Below, one piece after another: positions 24,401 to 38,095 of a stretch of DNA of 64,000 nucleotides; positions within the stretch are counted from its first letter, which is position 1, and every line of letters begins with the position of its first letter. Source of the stretch: Phymorhynchus buccinoides (Eukaryota; Mollusca; Gastropoda; Neogastropoda; Raphitomidae); contig CM065687.1 in assembly GCA_017654935.2 (NCBI GenBank), positions 20,608,450 to 20,672,449 on the forward strand. Reading direction: 5' to 3'. The translations under genes and the position numbers were made by a program. The notes beneath the pieces were generated by a model. It had not been told where the DNA came from and did no database searches. It saw nothing but the letters and a program-made list of their open reading frames with translations.

Positions 24401-24900
24401 NNNNNNNNNNNNNNNNNNNNNNNNNNNNNNNNNNNNNNNNNNNNNNNNNNNNNNNNNNNNNNNNNNNNNNNNNNNNNNNNNNNNNNNNNNNNNNNNNNNN
24501 NNNNNNNNNNNNNNNNNNNNNNNNNNNNNNNNNNNNNNNNNNNNNNNNNNNNNNNNNNNNNNNNNNNNNNNNNNNNNNNNNNNNNNNNNNNNNNNNNNNN
24601 NNNNNNNNNNNNNNNNNNNNNNNNNNNNNNNNNNNNNNNNNNNNNNNNNNNNNNNNNNNNNNNNNNNNNNNNNNNNNNNNNNNNNNNNNNNNNNNNNNNN
24701 NNNNNNNNNNNNNNNNNNNNNNNNNNNNNNNNNNNNNNNNNNNNNNNNNNNNNNNNNNNNNNNNNNNNNNNNNNNNNNNNNNNNNNNNNNNNNNNNNNNN
24801 NNNNNNNNNNNNNNNNNNNNNNNNNNNNNNNNNNNNNNNNNNNNNNNNNNNNNNNNNNNNNNNNNNNNNNNNNNNNNNNNNNNNNNNNNNNNNNNNNNNN
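24401..24900. other. Assembly gap, 500 N
   Basis: Exactly 500 unknown bases, a conventional scaffolding spacer. It separates block 1, ending in a VNTR, from block 2, which restarts at the equivalent of position 505. Confidence 1.
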
Positions 24901-25632
24901 TATTTGTACGAAAAGAACCCCACCCCCCCCCCCCCCCGCCATCGCAGGACAAAGGAGATAAAATAAACCACATGCGTTATCTCCCGTCGTGTTACCAGAA
25001 GCGCTCATTTAGTATGCTATAAAGCGACTAATATAATATTAAGTGTCCTTCAGCTGAACTGATTAATCTTCCTGGTTCTGCTAACACGGTTATGATGGGT
25101 GAAATAACACAACATAACACAACACAGGCTTGGCAGGAAGAGGCCCTGGATGCTGGTATAATTGCAGAGGTCAAGTGGTTATTTCGCTCTTCCTTTGTGT
25201 CTTTGCGACAGGGTTCCAAATAGAATTGTCTTAAAAAAAAAAAAAGATTATAAACCTTGCGCTCGCCTAGTTGCCCAGGAAGTTAAATGCGAAAAGATTA
25301 TAAAGATAAATGCATGTAGGCTTACATTTTTTTTAATTTTTTTTTCTTCTGCGTTCAAAGGCCATATGGCCATATGATGGGTAAGGTACATTATGTGTCC
25401 GGTTTTAAGTTTTCACTGGTCTCCCCGCTGCATACAGCCGACACATTCTGATTTCGGAGGAGCTCAAAGGAAAAACAATATTTGGAAGATTTTTGTTTTT
25501 CAAAAAAGGCAGGGGAATAAAGGCCAATAAGTCAGAAAGATAGTAGATGATAGAAAAAAACCGAAGAAAAAAGGCAGAGTCAAAGAGAGTGGCAGATTAG
25601 AGAAGTTACAAGCACAGAACTTCCAGAAGGTG
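24901..25632. repeat. Start of block 2, near-copy of 505-1215
   Basis: The sequence follows 505-1215 almost base for base, with small indels, including a CATATGG duplication near 25365. It then jumps at GAAGGTGG to the equivalent of 12313. No gene is visible. Confidence 0.9.
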
Positions 25633-25895
25633 GGTGGGGGAGTGTGTTGGGGGTGAGTACATGCGTATGTGCGTGTATCATTGCGTGTGTGCTTATAAAT
25701 AAGGTTAATAATTGAGGTCTGATAAACTAGTGACTCTCTCTCTCCCTCCCTCTCTTTCGGCTCTCTCTCCCCCCCCCCCCTCCTCTCTCTGTCTGCGTTG
25801 TTGTCTCCCTGTTTCCTACATTCAATCTGATTATTCTACTGTCAGTATGTCCATCCTTCTGTCCTTCTGACTGTTTTTTTTCTGCCTGTAAACCC

Positions 25896-25896
<1 letters not shown>

Positions 25897-25949
<53 letters not shown>
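25897..25949. repeat. Poly-C run, 53 bases
   Basis: An uninterrupted C tract; block 1 has 20 C at the same place. The flanking 25633-26590 is otherwise collinear with 12313-13190 and holds no gene. Confidence 0.88.
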
Positions 25950-26589
25950 ACCCCCATCTCTTTCTCTCTCTCTTTCTTTCTCATTTCCTCTCTGTGTTTC
26001 TGTCTCCCTACGTCCCTGTCCGACTGATTGACTATTTGCCTGCTTGCCTATCCGTCTGTGCTTCCCTCACCCACTCTTTCTCTCCCCTCCCCCTTTTCCT
26101 GCTTCTACCTTCAGTGGTTGTATGATGGTTTTATCACATTACAATATATCTTATTTTGATTAAAGTTATCCGTAAGCAAGATTAACCTGATTTTTAGCGT
26201 GCCTGTGACTACCCGGCTTTTACCTGTATTTATTTTTGGTGATGTTTATTCAGGGGTGGAAAACGAAAATGTAATTTGTACTGGCCACTTGTTCAGAATA
26301 AAGAGACCGCTGGGAAAAGTCGAGAGACGAAACGTCGAGGAACATTTTAACCAAGCTTGTTTTTTGTCAGATTGTTGAATGTTATATATAAAGCTCATAG
26401 AGTTTTGTGATAACGCGTTAGGCCAGTCAAATACATTTTGCGAATATATTATGTATTGTTCTGCTTTGCTCTTTCCCAAATGGTTTTATTTTTCGTGCAA
26501 TTTGTAGTCATCGTTGCATTGTTTTAACGTGATTGGTACTAGTCCCGCAGCCTCATTCATAGCCTGAATCAAAGTTGCGCGTGCCGCGT

Positions 26590-26681
26590 GTGTGTTTGTG
26601 TATGTGTGTGTGTGTGCACCCACGCGTATGTGTGCTGTACTATGCTCTCTCTCTCTCTCTCTTTCTTTCTCTCTCTGTGCC

Positions 26682-26722
<41 letters not shown>

Positions 26723-26857
26723 AGTGTGGGTACGTGAGAATAAGAGAGAGAGAGACTGGCCTGGGGGGAAGAGATCGAGAGATCGAGAGAGAGCGAGAGA
26801 TAGAGAGAAAGCGAGAGAGAGAGAGAGAGAGAGAGAAAAGAAAACGAAAAGAAAAAC

Positions 26858-26893
<36 letters not shown>
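26590..26893. repeat. Compound microsatellite (GT)n-(CT)n-(GT)n-(GA)n (block 2)
   Basis: Counterpart of 13190-13480 with a longer central GT run. Confidence 0.93.
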
Positions 26894-26895
<2 letters not shown>

Positions 26896-27032
26896 AGAAA
26901 TACAGAATATAAATTTATGTTTTGTTGGAATCAAAAATCGATTGTTTCAGAAGAGAATATTCCCGCACCATACTCTCACATCAAAACGCAACAAATAAAA
27001 GTAAGTATTGTATTTAATGCGGCCATTCATGC

Positions 27033-28148
27033 AAGCAAGCAAGGTATACAGAGACGGAAAAAAGTGACATATGCTACAACATAATTATATCGACTCATAT
27101 ACTACCAATTTATTATGAAAAAGAAAATCATATCTACATAAATCTACACACATTCAATTGAACAACCCTCATTCGGTTCAATACGACAAATCCAAAAAAT
27201 ATTTGCTACTCTTTAAAAACTCACTCGTATCCAAACATTATGAACTAACAATTTAAAAAAAAAAATCAGGATTTAGAAATATGTCTCATTTAACCAAACA
27301 CGATTCTTTAAAACAACTTAATTGATATTTTTTTACAATTTGCGAACGCCCAAAAAGGAGAAGTTATTTTCGTAAAATTGTTTTTAACATCATCATTACG
27401 TAGACTATAAACATGAACAGAAATACACATTAAAAACCAGTATACTTTTACACGCTTAGTATCATTAGAAATTCGTTGACTTTCCTGGAGTTGCACTGCC
27501 TCCGGGCATTGCCTCCAGGATCGTTCCAACCATCTTTATATCTACTAATATCCCATATGTGTCTGTTTCAGACCGGAGGACGTTAAACGGATTTTCATCA
27601 TCATATCATTAAAACCCTTTTTACTGGAGTTGCACTGCCTCCAGGCATTACCTCCAGGATCGTTCCCACCATCTTTTATATCTACTAATGTCCCACATGT
27701 GTCTGTTTCAGACCGGAGGACGTTTAAACGGATTTTCATTAAAAAGAAGAAATATAAATAAGTAAAAAATTAAAATAAAGCTTACAAAGAAACAAGAACA
27801 AAATACCAGAATACACATCTGATCATAAGAAAACGAAAATCGATTGTACAAAAATATGGCCACTGCAACTAGGGTTATCAACGCCCTTCAGTTGATGGTA
27901 AGAGTTAAGCCCTTGTTTATCAGTATCCAAAAGGGCATTCACTCTTGCAAAAGGCAGCCATTCAGTGGCCTCAAATAGGGTTATTGGCGAGAGCTATTCC
28001 CTTGTTTGGTCAGTACTCAACCATCTTCCCCCCACCCACCAAGGGCATTCACTCTTGCAAAAGGTGTTCTTTGCAGTGGCCGGGAATGCTATTTACACAG
28101 CCTTTGGCATAGGCTTGGCTTACATTCTTTGATCTATTTCTGCACTCA
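27033..28148. repeat. Single module corresponding to both block 1 modules
   Basis: Its left and right ends match block 1 copy 1 (13617-14400). Its middle, with two GGAGTTGCACTGCCTCC units at 27480-27745, matches block 1 copy 2 (15740-16010). It has the paired AAGGGCATTCACTCTTGCAA units near 27930 and 28040. Confidence 0.75.
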
Positions 28149-28744
28149 TTTTTTTTTTATTATTGACTTTTTTTTTTTACAATACATAATGTACACACGT
28201 ACACATCAACAGTTTCTTACATTAATGTATTGCTTTTTTGTTGTTGTAATAATGAAAGGAGGGAACGAAAGAAAGAAGGAAGGAGGGGGGGGGGGGGGGG
28301 CCCCAAAACGTAGCTGACAGACACTATAGACACACATAAACAAAATGAAGGACAAGCACACGATAAACAGAAAACAAAACTAAAAATACAAATAAGAACA
28401 TCCTCTGGTGTATGTGACAACGAGCGAAAATTCACAGATACACAAAATCTACATAAAAATATACAAGTCAAGCAAATTCACATTAATCAGGAAGATGAAG
28501 AAAATTACTTACACGTACATGCGCGCATTGCACGCACATTGGACAAAGAGGTATATCATGAGCGCATGAAAACAGAAGTGAGTTGCGCATCAAAAGACAA
28601 GCTGTCAACCAAATCAATAATTTAACCAACAAACACATTTACACTGGGTCTGATTAAATACATGATAAGCACACAAAATTGTAGCAAATAAGAGAGAGAG
28701 AGGGAGGGGGGGGGGGGGGGGGAGGGGGCACACAGATACAAACA

Positions 28745-29800
28745 GTTGCTTTAGCCTGATATTTCAAAGGCAGGCACATAAGAGGCCCATTTGGCAACAA
28801 ACTCATTATGCATCAAATCTTTACGGGCAATATACTCTTCAACAATATATCTGTATTTTAACTTATTTATAATAAAACCTTGCAGTACAGGTACATTACT
28901 GTTCAATTTACAATTGTATATATACACTTTTGCAAGTAACATAATGAAATAAAAAATGCAATCAATAGTTATGATTTATCATTACCCAGAATAACAAGAG
29001 GCTCTGTAATATGCACATTCACAACATTATGACATTTTTCATTAATTACATCTGCTAATTGATTCAAAAAACGTTGGACAACACTGCATTGCCAAAACAT
29101 GAGTGATACTGTCTTTTTTGTTGTTACAGAGGCCACACAGATCATTATTCATAATACCCATTTGTTTAAGAATTACAATTGTGCCTAGACATCTGTGTAT
29201 TATTCTGAGCTGCAACCACTTAAGTTTTGTATCTGTTGTCTTTTGAACGTAGAAAAAACATTTTTTTCCAATCATTCTGAACATTCGTTTTTTCGTCCCA
29301 CTTTAAACAACATTTTGGCAATGCACTATTTCCCAAAAATATATCATAATATAATTTTGACCCTTTAAAAATATAGACATTATCTTCTTTAAACAATTAG
29401 GCATATCAAGGCATTTATTATTGTGAATCGTTACATTTGTTTTTTGTATGTATTCTGTTATTGAAACATTTTCAACCCTGAGAAAATAAGGACATTTATA
29501 TTCACACTAAACCTTTCTTTGAATTCCTCATATGAAATGAATGACCCATTCTGAAGAACAAAATGTGATATATTGCTAACCCCGTTCGCAATCCATCTTC
29601 TACCAGATATGTATTTCTTGCCTATCTGAATTCTATTATTGTAGAATAATGGATCTGCTAACAGTTCTCCAGAATCTTTACATTCAACCTTCTCTTTCCA
29701 GAACACATTCATTTTAGGAAAAGTTGACATTATTTCTGGCCCATAGTTCTGCATGTCACTGAGTATTGGTGACATATAGACATTATGATTGACTTCCAAC
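28745..29800 (-). pseudogene. L1/Tx1-like LINE ORF2 C-terminal fragment
   Basis: Minus-strand frames from 29799 give PKMNVFWKEKVEC, then DPLFYNNRIQIG and FVLQNGSFISYEEFKERF, the region after the RT in L1/Tx1-type elements. A second frame, 29284-29042, has KLKWLQLRIIHRCLGT and the Cys cluster LCGLCNNKKDSITHVLAMQC, the usual C-terminal zinc motif. A third, to 28751, has FIMLLAKVYIYNCK and KLKYRYIVEEYIA. Frames are separated by stops, so the copy is dead. The RT core is absent and the element appears 5' truncated. Confidence 0.8.
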
Positions 29801-30559
29801 TGTGTGTTCTGTTGTTATTTCTGCACTAAATTAGTTTGGGACGCGGACGGACAGGCATATTCATTATAAATGCAAATATCATATTGCTTTAATATGGTCC
29901 CGTCTTTTCATCGCAGATAATAAGATGAAGCTATACAATGAACTATGGCTTAATATAACATAAGAAGACATTCTCTCCTGACTGAATTTTACGTTACAGC
30001 AAACAATCTTTTCTCTCATACACCCACTCCAAAGTCTGTACAGCATAATACTAACACAACGAAAAGTAGTAAGCTTACGCTAATGCAGTAAGAAACTGTA
30101 GGCCTTACAAAAGTCATTATTCATTTATGAATCAATATAAAAAATTTTTAAAACACCGATAAAATCGCGATATTTCAGTTTATTCTTAAACCTTCGACGG
30201 GCAAAGCACCAGGCCAACTAAAACAGCCTATAAAATACAGCGGTACACAATAACAATTATGATCAAAACTCATAAAACTCATAAAAGCAAACACGAAGCA
30301 AGCAAGCAAGGAAGGCGAGTTTTGCACGAGCTCTTAAAAATAAATCACTGTGATTAGAAGCTAACCCACAAAACCAGAATTTGTATGAGATCGTGTTCAA
30401 TACATTTTTATCCAGGTCTTACACATTTCCTTTTCTCCCCCTCTCCCTTCCTCCTCTCTTTCTCCAAAATAAATCCCCGCACTACAACTCTATCCAAATA
30501 AATCTGTTGTATTCATCTGCATTCTATAAATAAGTAGTAGTTTATGGGCACACATACAC

Positions 30560-30660
30560 GTGTGTGCGTGTTGTGTTGTGTGTGTATACGTGTGTATGTG
30601 TGAGTGTGTGTGTGTGTGTGTGTGCATGTGCGTGTGCGTGTGTGTGTGTGTGTATGTGTG
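30560..30660. repeat. (GT)n-rich microsatellite (block 2)
   Basis: Counterpart of 17307-17405. The DNA on either side, 29820-31830, shows no recognised gene. Confidence 0.9.
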
Positions 30661-31708
30661 TACTCGTGTGCTTAGGTGCATGAGCTTGTTAGTATGGATG
30701 AGTGATGCTGCATACTTAGGTAAGTACTTTGTCATTATGCTGAAAAAGTTAGAAAATAAAACATTTTGGATACTGTTAACATAGTTTGGGCATATCGACA
30801 ACAATTGATTGACTGGGTATTCTAAGACGCATTATAGTTATACTCTCAAGAATCAAGCAGGTCCCCTCTTCGTTCCCAGTAGAGATACAGAAGCCCAGAG
30901 GGAAACCCACCCAGAAAAAAAGGTCCGGCAAACGAGAGCCCCAATCCCCCTCCCCCATCCATTCCCCTGAATTTTTTTATTTATTTTAAAGACAACACCC
31001 AAGCAGCTCCAGCTGCATCAAGTCCAAAAAGCACCATGGTAAGAGACCATCTCCGTGGATACAACCGTCCAAAGATCCAAGAATTGTATCTCCCAACGGC
31101 CATGTCCCCACACCAATCAGGACAACACACAGGCTACCCCTCACCACCGTAGCCCCCAAACACTACGCCACCCACACTATCCAGAAGCACCTGGTCACAA
31201 ACAAAAACAAGAAATCCGGAAAATCCTCGCTCCCCAGACCATCTCGAGACGGTCTACGCTCAGGATCAAAATTCACCTTGCACATCCAATCATTGGAGTG
31301 AACCACATAAGTTAACCTTCCCTGCTCCAATCCCTTTCCATTTATGAATAAAGAAATACGAAATACGAATGTTCTATTGAGGGTAAAATGGATAAGCTAC
31401 AATAGGTTCTTTGCACCTTGCACTCTCACTCACACATTCATACCAAGCAAGAACATTTGACATAAAACAATCAAGTAAAAAACCACCAAATGGAACAAAA
31501 ATTGGCACATGAAATAATTGAAAAAGAATCAAAAATGGGAATTCAAAGCAAACATGGATAATAATTAACAATGGTGAACTTGAATTGGTGGTTTAAATTG
31601 AGTACGAAAAAAGGGAAACAATTCTGAGACCAATGACAATATTTCAGAATAATACCACTTTTAAGTAAGAATAAAAGAAAGAAAAAAGAAGATAAGATGG
31701 GAATATGA

Positions 31709-31740
<32 letters not shown>

Positions 31741-31833
31741 CAGAGAGAGAGAGAGGAATCTAGGCATAAGTTGATGGCATTGGCACTGTTTGTAGTAAAA
31801 CTCGTTAATTAACATTCTGATGAACAAGATTGT

Positions 31834-32264
31834 CCATTAGGAACTTGTGATAAGATTTTCCAAAGGAACATAGTTACGCTCGTTTTCTTTTTTTAGATCA
31901 TCAGGGCGGTCGTTCCACAATTTACCACCTGAGAATGTAAGGGATGATTTGCATAGATCTGTTCTGAGGCAGGGCATTGTTAATTTGGTTTTGCTTCGAA
32001 TTGTATGGACTTTAAATTTAGTAATAAGATATTTTGGTACTAACTTATTTATGATCTTGTACATAAGGGTACCTTTATTTAGTAGGCATTTCAAATCAAA
32101 TGGTAGAATGTTGAGTTCTTTATAGTCATTGGTTTCTAGGGATGACGATTTAAGGAGTATGAGTTTAAGAGAGCGTTTATATAATCTTTCAACATGTTTG
32201 AGTGTGTTTTTACTAGCTGAATCCCAACATGTTGATGCATAATCAATGTCAGGTTGGATATGCA
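31834..32264 (-). pseudogene. CR1/Jockey-like LINE RT C-terminal fragment (block 2)
   Basis: Same insertion as 18578-19014. A 6-bp in-frame deletion removes two residues after LVPKYL, and the first-exon side ends in NRHP rather than NRPP in one frame. Confidence 0.83.
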
Positions 32265-32903
32265 GGGTTGTTGTTTGCCGTCGGCCTTTGGCGATTCGCC
32301 GAAAATTACAAAAAATGTCCTAAAAGTCAACCGTCCTGTCGGCCCAGTGGGCCGAAGGTTTGATTACCAAATCGGCACGAGTATGTCCGTTTTTTTTTTA
32401 TGAACAACGAAGTGTATCCGTTTTTTTTATGAACAACGAAGTGAAACAAAGTTTGCTTGCACCGCGTGTGACCGAGATCAAAAAGCTAACTTTGTCGCGT
32501 CATGATTTTGCTAGCACAAGGCCAATTGCCTCGTGAGAGTTGCTTCCCTTGCTGCTTATGGCGGACGTTTGCCACACCGTAGTGTGAGTCTGTGTGATCT
32601 TGTCGTCCTTTAGCGTCAGTGTTTCACTGGTTTTTGATTGAAATGCCTCCCAAAAAGAAGACAAAACTTATATAAGCGGGCAGTCGCTACTTTCAAAACA
32701 AATCAAATTCATTGTCAGTGAGAGTTTATGTTGACCGAGTGAGAGGGCCTAAAATTGTTGAAATTGGCCTAAGGTTTTGTGGCTGTTTAGGCCAAATGGC
32801 CTAAAGTGAAAATTTCTAGCACCATCTCTGATATGGGAAATTTTTTTACGCGTATGCTGATCTAAAAAGTGCTTTATTCTATCTTTCTGATAGGGAGTCT
32901 CTT

Positions 32904-32908
<5 letters not shown>

Positions 32909-32941
<33 letters not shown>
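32909..32941. repeat. (GA)n microsatellite (block 2)
   Basis: Counterpart of 19660-19707, about 15 bp shorter. Confidence 0.9.
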
Positions 32942-32946
<5 letters not shown>

Positions 32947-33035
32947 GAGTCATGAAATGTTTTAATTGTTAGGCCATACCCATATAATGGAGTGAGTGTG
33001 ACAACAACAACAAATTGACATTACATTATTAACTT

Positions 33036-33968
33036 GACATTACAAAACACTATGTAAATCTTGCCCAACTTTCAAAGCTTTAAAGATAAAAACAGCCACT
33101 TTTCTTACAGTACTTTTGTTTGTACAAGAAAGTAATAACACAAATTTAAACATAGGATTGTTATAATACTTTTTTGGAATAAGTTCTCTTCGAAAGGTGT
33201 CATACATAGGACAAACAAACAAAAAGTGAATTTCTGACTCGGGAATATGATTACAAAATGGACAATATACATTTCTATTTGGGTCAATTTTAAACTGCAA
33301 AACGTGACGATTCAAAGGGGACATGCCAATTCTAAACCTGGACAGTGTTTCGTGCTTTGATATTCACAATTTCACACAAATGGGTACTTAAAGTAAAAGT
33401 TGGCTTAAAGGATGCATATACATAATAAAAAGTGTGCGACTCTAAGCTTGCATGCCAATCTTGTTGAAAACAATCTATAAATCTTTGTTTTAGTACTGCC
33501 AAGAATGCTTTTGTATTACCAACTCCTTGTGCTTCCCAAACCTCCCCAAAGCCAAAACGGTACAACATATTTCTAACTTTACAAGCCCATGTATCATAAT
33601 TTTGTTTCTGAAGGTTTAACAGCATATTATAGGCTTTATTTGGGTATCTATTACCATCCATCTGTATAAGACGTAACCAAAATTTTATACATCTCAAACG
33701 TGTTGCAACATGCAAAGGATACCTGCCCGTTTCACCATATATCAAGTGTTTTGGCGATTTGGGGTTAACTCCCATGAATCGCTTGAGTGCAAACAAATGG
33801 ACTTTTTCTATTATCTCTTGGTTTTCTGCTAAACCCCAAATCTCTGCACCATGCATTAGAATTGGTTGCACTTGACAATCAAAAAGCTTAAAAAAGATTC
33901 CAGGTGAATACTCTCCAATAGACCACAATATTTTTACAATGGCAATCACTCCTTTCTTAGCTCTCTCT
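33036..33968 (-). pseudogene. LINE RT/zinc-knuckle 3' fragment, best preserved copy (block 2)
   Basis: The frame 33949-33332 is open for 205 residues: KILWSIGEYSPGIFFK, QPILMHGAEIWG, LIYGETGRYPLHVATR and WACKVRNMLYRFGFGEVWEA. A frameshift near 33355 leads to the frame ending at 33040 with the zinc knuckle CPFCNHIPESEIHFLFVCPM. The RT catalytic core is missing; the 5' boundary sits at a (GA)n run. It resembles the plus-strand remnant at 8004-9148. Confidence 0.87.
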
Positions 33969-33973
33969 CAGAT

Positions 33974-33974
<1 letters not shown>

Positions 33975-34030
<56 letters not shown>
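33975..34030. repeat. (GA)n microsatellite downstream of the phosphatase gene (block 2)
   Basis: GA run between the LINE fragment and the 3' untranslated region of the phosphatase gene. Confidence 0.92.
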
Positions 34031-34032
<2 letters not shown>

Positions 34033-34203
34033 CAAAGCATTAAGCACGATAAATGAAACTGTTACACCTTTTTCTACTTCTTTCTGTTCATGGTGTTTTT
34101 TTTATAAATATTGTAACATCTTTCTGATAGTGGAGTCTATGATTTCCACTCAAGCCTACACTTTTGCGTGTGCTCATTGTTTGAGGATGGACGTGCTGCG
34201 TTG

Positions 34204-37198
34204 CTACACGTTTCCATACACTGTGAGGCTCTGCCTGAACTCCTGGGCCACTTTGTAGCAGTAGTGGTACTGAGCCTGTCACAGACATAAGACATTCGGT
34301 TTAACACAATGCATTTTACGACAGCTTTGAATTGTATCACGACGACGTCGATAAATAGTTTTTAAAATAGGCTCTATACGCACACACGCATGCACACACA
34401 CACACATACACACACACACACACGCATGCACACACACATACACGCACGCACAGACACACACGTATACACGTATACACACACACACACACACCTCATTGAC
34501 GGCTTGGGGCCTGATCTGGTGCACGGATCTGGCAGCAGTGAACACGTCGATCTCTTCGTCAACGATGACGCGACTGATGACGTCATACAGCACGCAGAAC
34601 AGCCCACTTTTAGTGGCCCCGTTTCTACAAGGGAAACAAAAGGGTTAACAAAGTCAATTATGAAACAACAATATCATAACACATGACTGATTATGGATAA
34701 TGTTCATCTCCAAGTGTGTGTGTGTGTGTGTCTGTGTGCGTGTGTGTTTGTATGCGTGCGTGTGTGCATTCATCTGTTTCTGTGTATTATTACTTAATGT
34801 CTGCTTCATCAAGTATTCGTGCATGTGCGCTTTTATGTGCGTTGTGCGCATGCTTGCTTGCGGAAGCACCATTTGAGTCCTGTGTGTGTGCGAGCGCGCG
34901 TGCGGGCGTGTGTGTGTGTGTGCGGCACATGCGTGCGCGAGCGTGCAGTTTTGTGTGTCTGCTTGTCTGGCATGTGTATGTGTGCATGCGTGCGTGTTTG
35001 TGTGTGCAGTGTGTGTTGGTTGTCCGTGTGTATGCGTGCGTGTGTGCATTCATGTGTTTGTGTGTATATTATTATTATTATTATTATTATGTCAATGTCT
35101 GCTTCCCCATAGTCCTGCATTGCGCACTTGCATGTACGTATGCCGCGTGTATGCTTGCTTGCAGAAGCACTGCGGTGTTTGAGTGTCTACGCCTACATAG
35201 TTTATATAATAATTATATGCCTATCCGGGCTCCCAAGGACCCCCATTTGAGGGTCTATGAAGCACTAAAATTCTACAGGACCCTCTAAAAGAATGTGCAG
35301 AGGGTCACAGGGATGCACTAGAAAAATTCTTTTTAGCATTCACTATGCCACTGGGACCCTCTATCCCGCCTCTAGCACCCTCTATTCTGTAAGTGAAGGA
35401 GTCCCTGGGACACCTTGTTTTGCGAGACGATTGGGAGCTCTGCCTATGCTAATGTATGCTACGTACGCAAGCACGTTTCTGAGTGCTCGTAATTATGACC
35501 AGCGTGGACCTACTCACAAGCACTGGACGATGACAGGGGCAGAATCAGCCCTGCTCCTGACCACAGAAACAAGCTGAATCACATCGGAAATGTTGCCTGG
35601 GCCCTCGTCAGACCAGTCCGAGTGATGCAGGACTTGGATCGATCGAGTCTGACGCTGAAATGGAAAGAAAGAAAGACAGAGAGAAAGAAAGAAGCAAAGA
35701 GTGAAAGAAAAGACTTGTATCAAACAATGATTGCAGAAATATAAAAAAAGGGGGTTTTGCTTTTTATATTTCAGCAGTCTTTTTTTTTTAATACAAGTTA
35801 TTAGTTTTCGTAATAAGTTCAATAATATGTCAATGGACTATCTAAAGATAGTCCGTTTTGACTCCAAGCCATCCAAAGCAAGACAGACAGCAAAGACTGT
35901 ATAGGGGAAGACAAGCATCCGGTCTCTTTTCCCTATACAGTACTGTATGAGTAGTGAGGACAGAAACACTGGTTATGTCCCTTTTAAACGTGACACATTT
36001 AGTGATTTACACGTCGATAGGCCAGTTGAATTCTCCGTTCAAATTCCAGTCTGAGTTTTTGGATAGCCGCCGCTGTGAATGGTGTATAACTACCCACTAA
36101 CGATAACTCTATCAGCCCGGTTCGCTGTAACTCTTAAGTAGTCCATCTTACCCTTTTAGAATCTTTGCAGACAGCCAGAAAATAATAAAGACGTAAAACA
36201 ACAAAGAGAGTATTTGTTGGCCTAAATATCATGTTGGCCCGACTCAAAGATATTCTAAAAGGGTAGTCTTTGCCCTACTTAGGCCTGGCGTATGTTTCTG
36301 AAAGCAAATGTCCACAACATAGCTGAACCTAAACCAGTTAACGAACACACGCGCGCGTGCACACACACACGCACGCGCACACATACTCATACACGCGTAT
36401 CGGTATGCGCAGAGAGAGAGAGAGAGAGGGAGAGAGAGAGAGAGGCGAAATTTGATACACGCACACGCACACACACACACACAGGCACACACACAAAAAG
36501 AAAGAAGAAGCAGCTTTATCAAGCTTATTCTTTTATCGTCAAATAAAGATCATTTTTTGATTTGACTTGACACACACACACCTATACGCACACACTCATA
36601 CCTTGCTTTTGATGGTGAGGGAGTAGGATGTAACGCTGTCACTGCCCGCGTTAGCTACCCTGTCAGTCAGTGACACAGTGTAACCTCCAACCGTGAGAGA
36701 CTTGCCTTTCTTCTGAGGCCAGTATTGGGGAGAGCTCTGTAGGAAACATGTCTTTGTTGTAGTTTTTTTTACAGAAAGGGAAAGAAAAAGACTTTAAAAA
36801 AAAGTTTAATCAAGCGTGGGTGCATAAAAAAAACATGCATGCACACATACATTCCCGCAAGCATGCATAAGATTTACGCACGCACGAACGCAGGCATAAA
36901 CACACACACGCACGCGCATGCGTAAAGGCCATCACACACTACATGTAAACACACCTTCCCCTTTTGCCTGTGTGTCTCAATGAGAAAACAAAGACATTAT
37001 GGACATCTATGTACAATCATTCAACCACCCACAACAGCAAAGTCTTTCTCTCTCTCTCTTTCTTCTCTCTCTCTCTCAGGCCTGCAAACTACTGACAGCT
37101 CTCCACCCATCTCCAACGAAGGTCCATCACATTGTCTGTGTCTCCGTCTGCCCATCCTCCTTCTCTCTCAGGCCTGCAAACTACTGACGACTCTCAGT

Positions 37199-37250
<52 letters not shown>

Positions 37251-38064
37251 GCCTGCAAACTACTGACAGCTCTCCACCCATCTCCAACGAAGGTCCATCA
37301 CATTGTCTCTGTGTCTCCGTCTGCCCATCCTCCTTCTCTCTCAGGCCTGCAAACTACTGACAGACTCTCCAACAGGTCCATCACATTCTCTGTGTCTCTC
37401 TCCCATCTCTCTCTCTCTCAGGCCTGCAAACTACTGACAGCTCTCCACCCATCTCCAACGAAGGTCCATCACATTGTCTCTGTGTCTCCGTCTGCCCATC
37501 CTCGTTCTCTCTCCTGCAAACTCTGCCCATCCTCCTTCTCTCTCAGGCCTGCAAACTACTGACAGCTCTCCACCCATCTCCAACGAAGGTCATCACATTG
37601 TCTGTGTCTCCGTCTCTCCTCTCTCTCTCAGGCCTCTACTCGGACTCTCAGTGTTCTCTCTCTCTCTCTCTCTCAGGCCTGCAAACTACTGACAGCTCTC
37701 CACCCATCTCCAACGAAGGTCCATCACATTGTCTCTGTGTCTCCGTCTGCCCATCCTCGTTCTCTCTCAGGCCTGCAAACTACTGACGACTCTCATCCTC
37801 CTCTCTCTCTCAGGCCTGCAAACTACTGACAGCTCTCCACCCATCTCCAACGAAGGTCCATCACATTGTCTCTGTGTCTCCGTCTGCCCATCCTCCTTCT
37901 CTCTCAGGCCTGCAAACTACTGACTCTCAGCTCTCAGTGTTCTCAGCTCTCAGTGTTCTCTCCCTCTCTCTCAGGCCTGCAAACTACTGATGACTCTCAG
38001 TGTTCTCTCCCTCTCTCTCTCTCTCTCTCTATCAGGCCTGCAAACTACTGACGGCTCTCAGTGT

Positions 38065-38095
<31 letters not shown>

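Noticed and set aside
24059..24961. Open frames crossing the N gap, also 48852-49535
   Set aside because: They are open only because N is not read as a stop.
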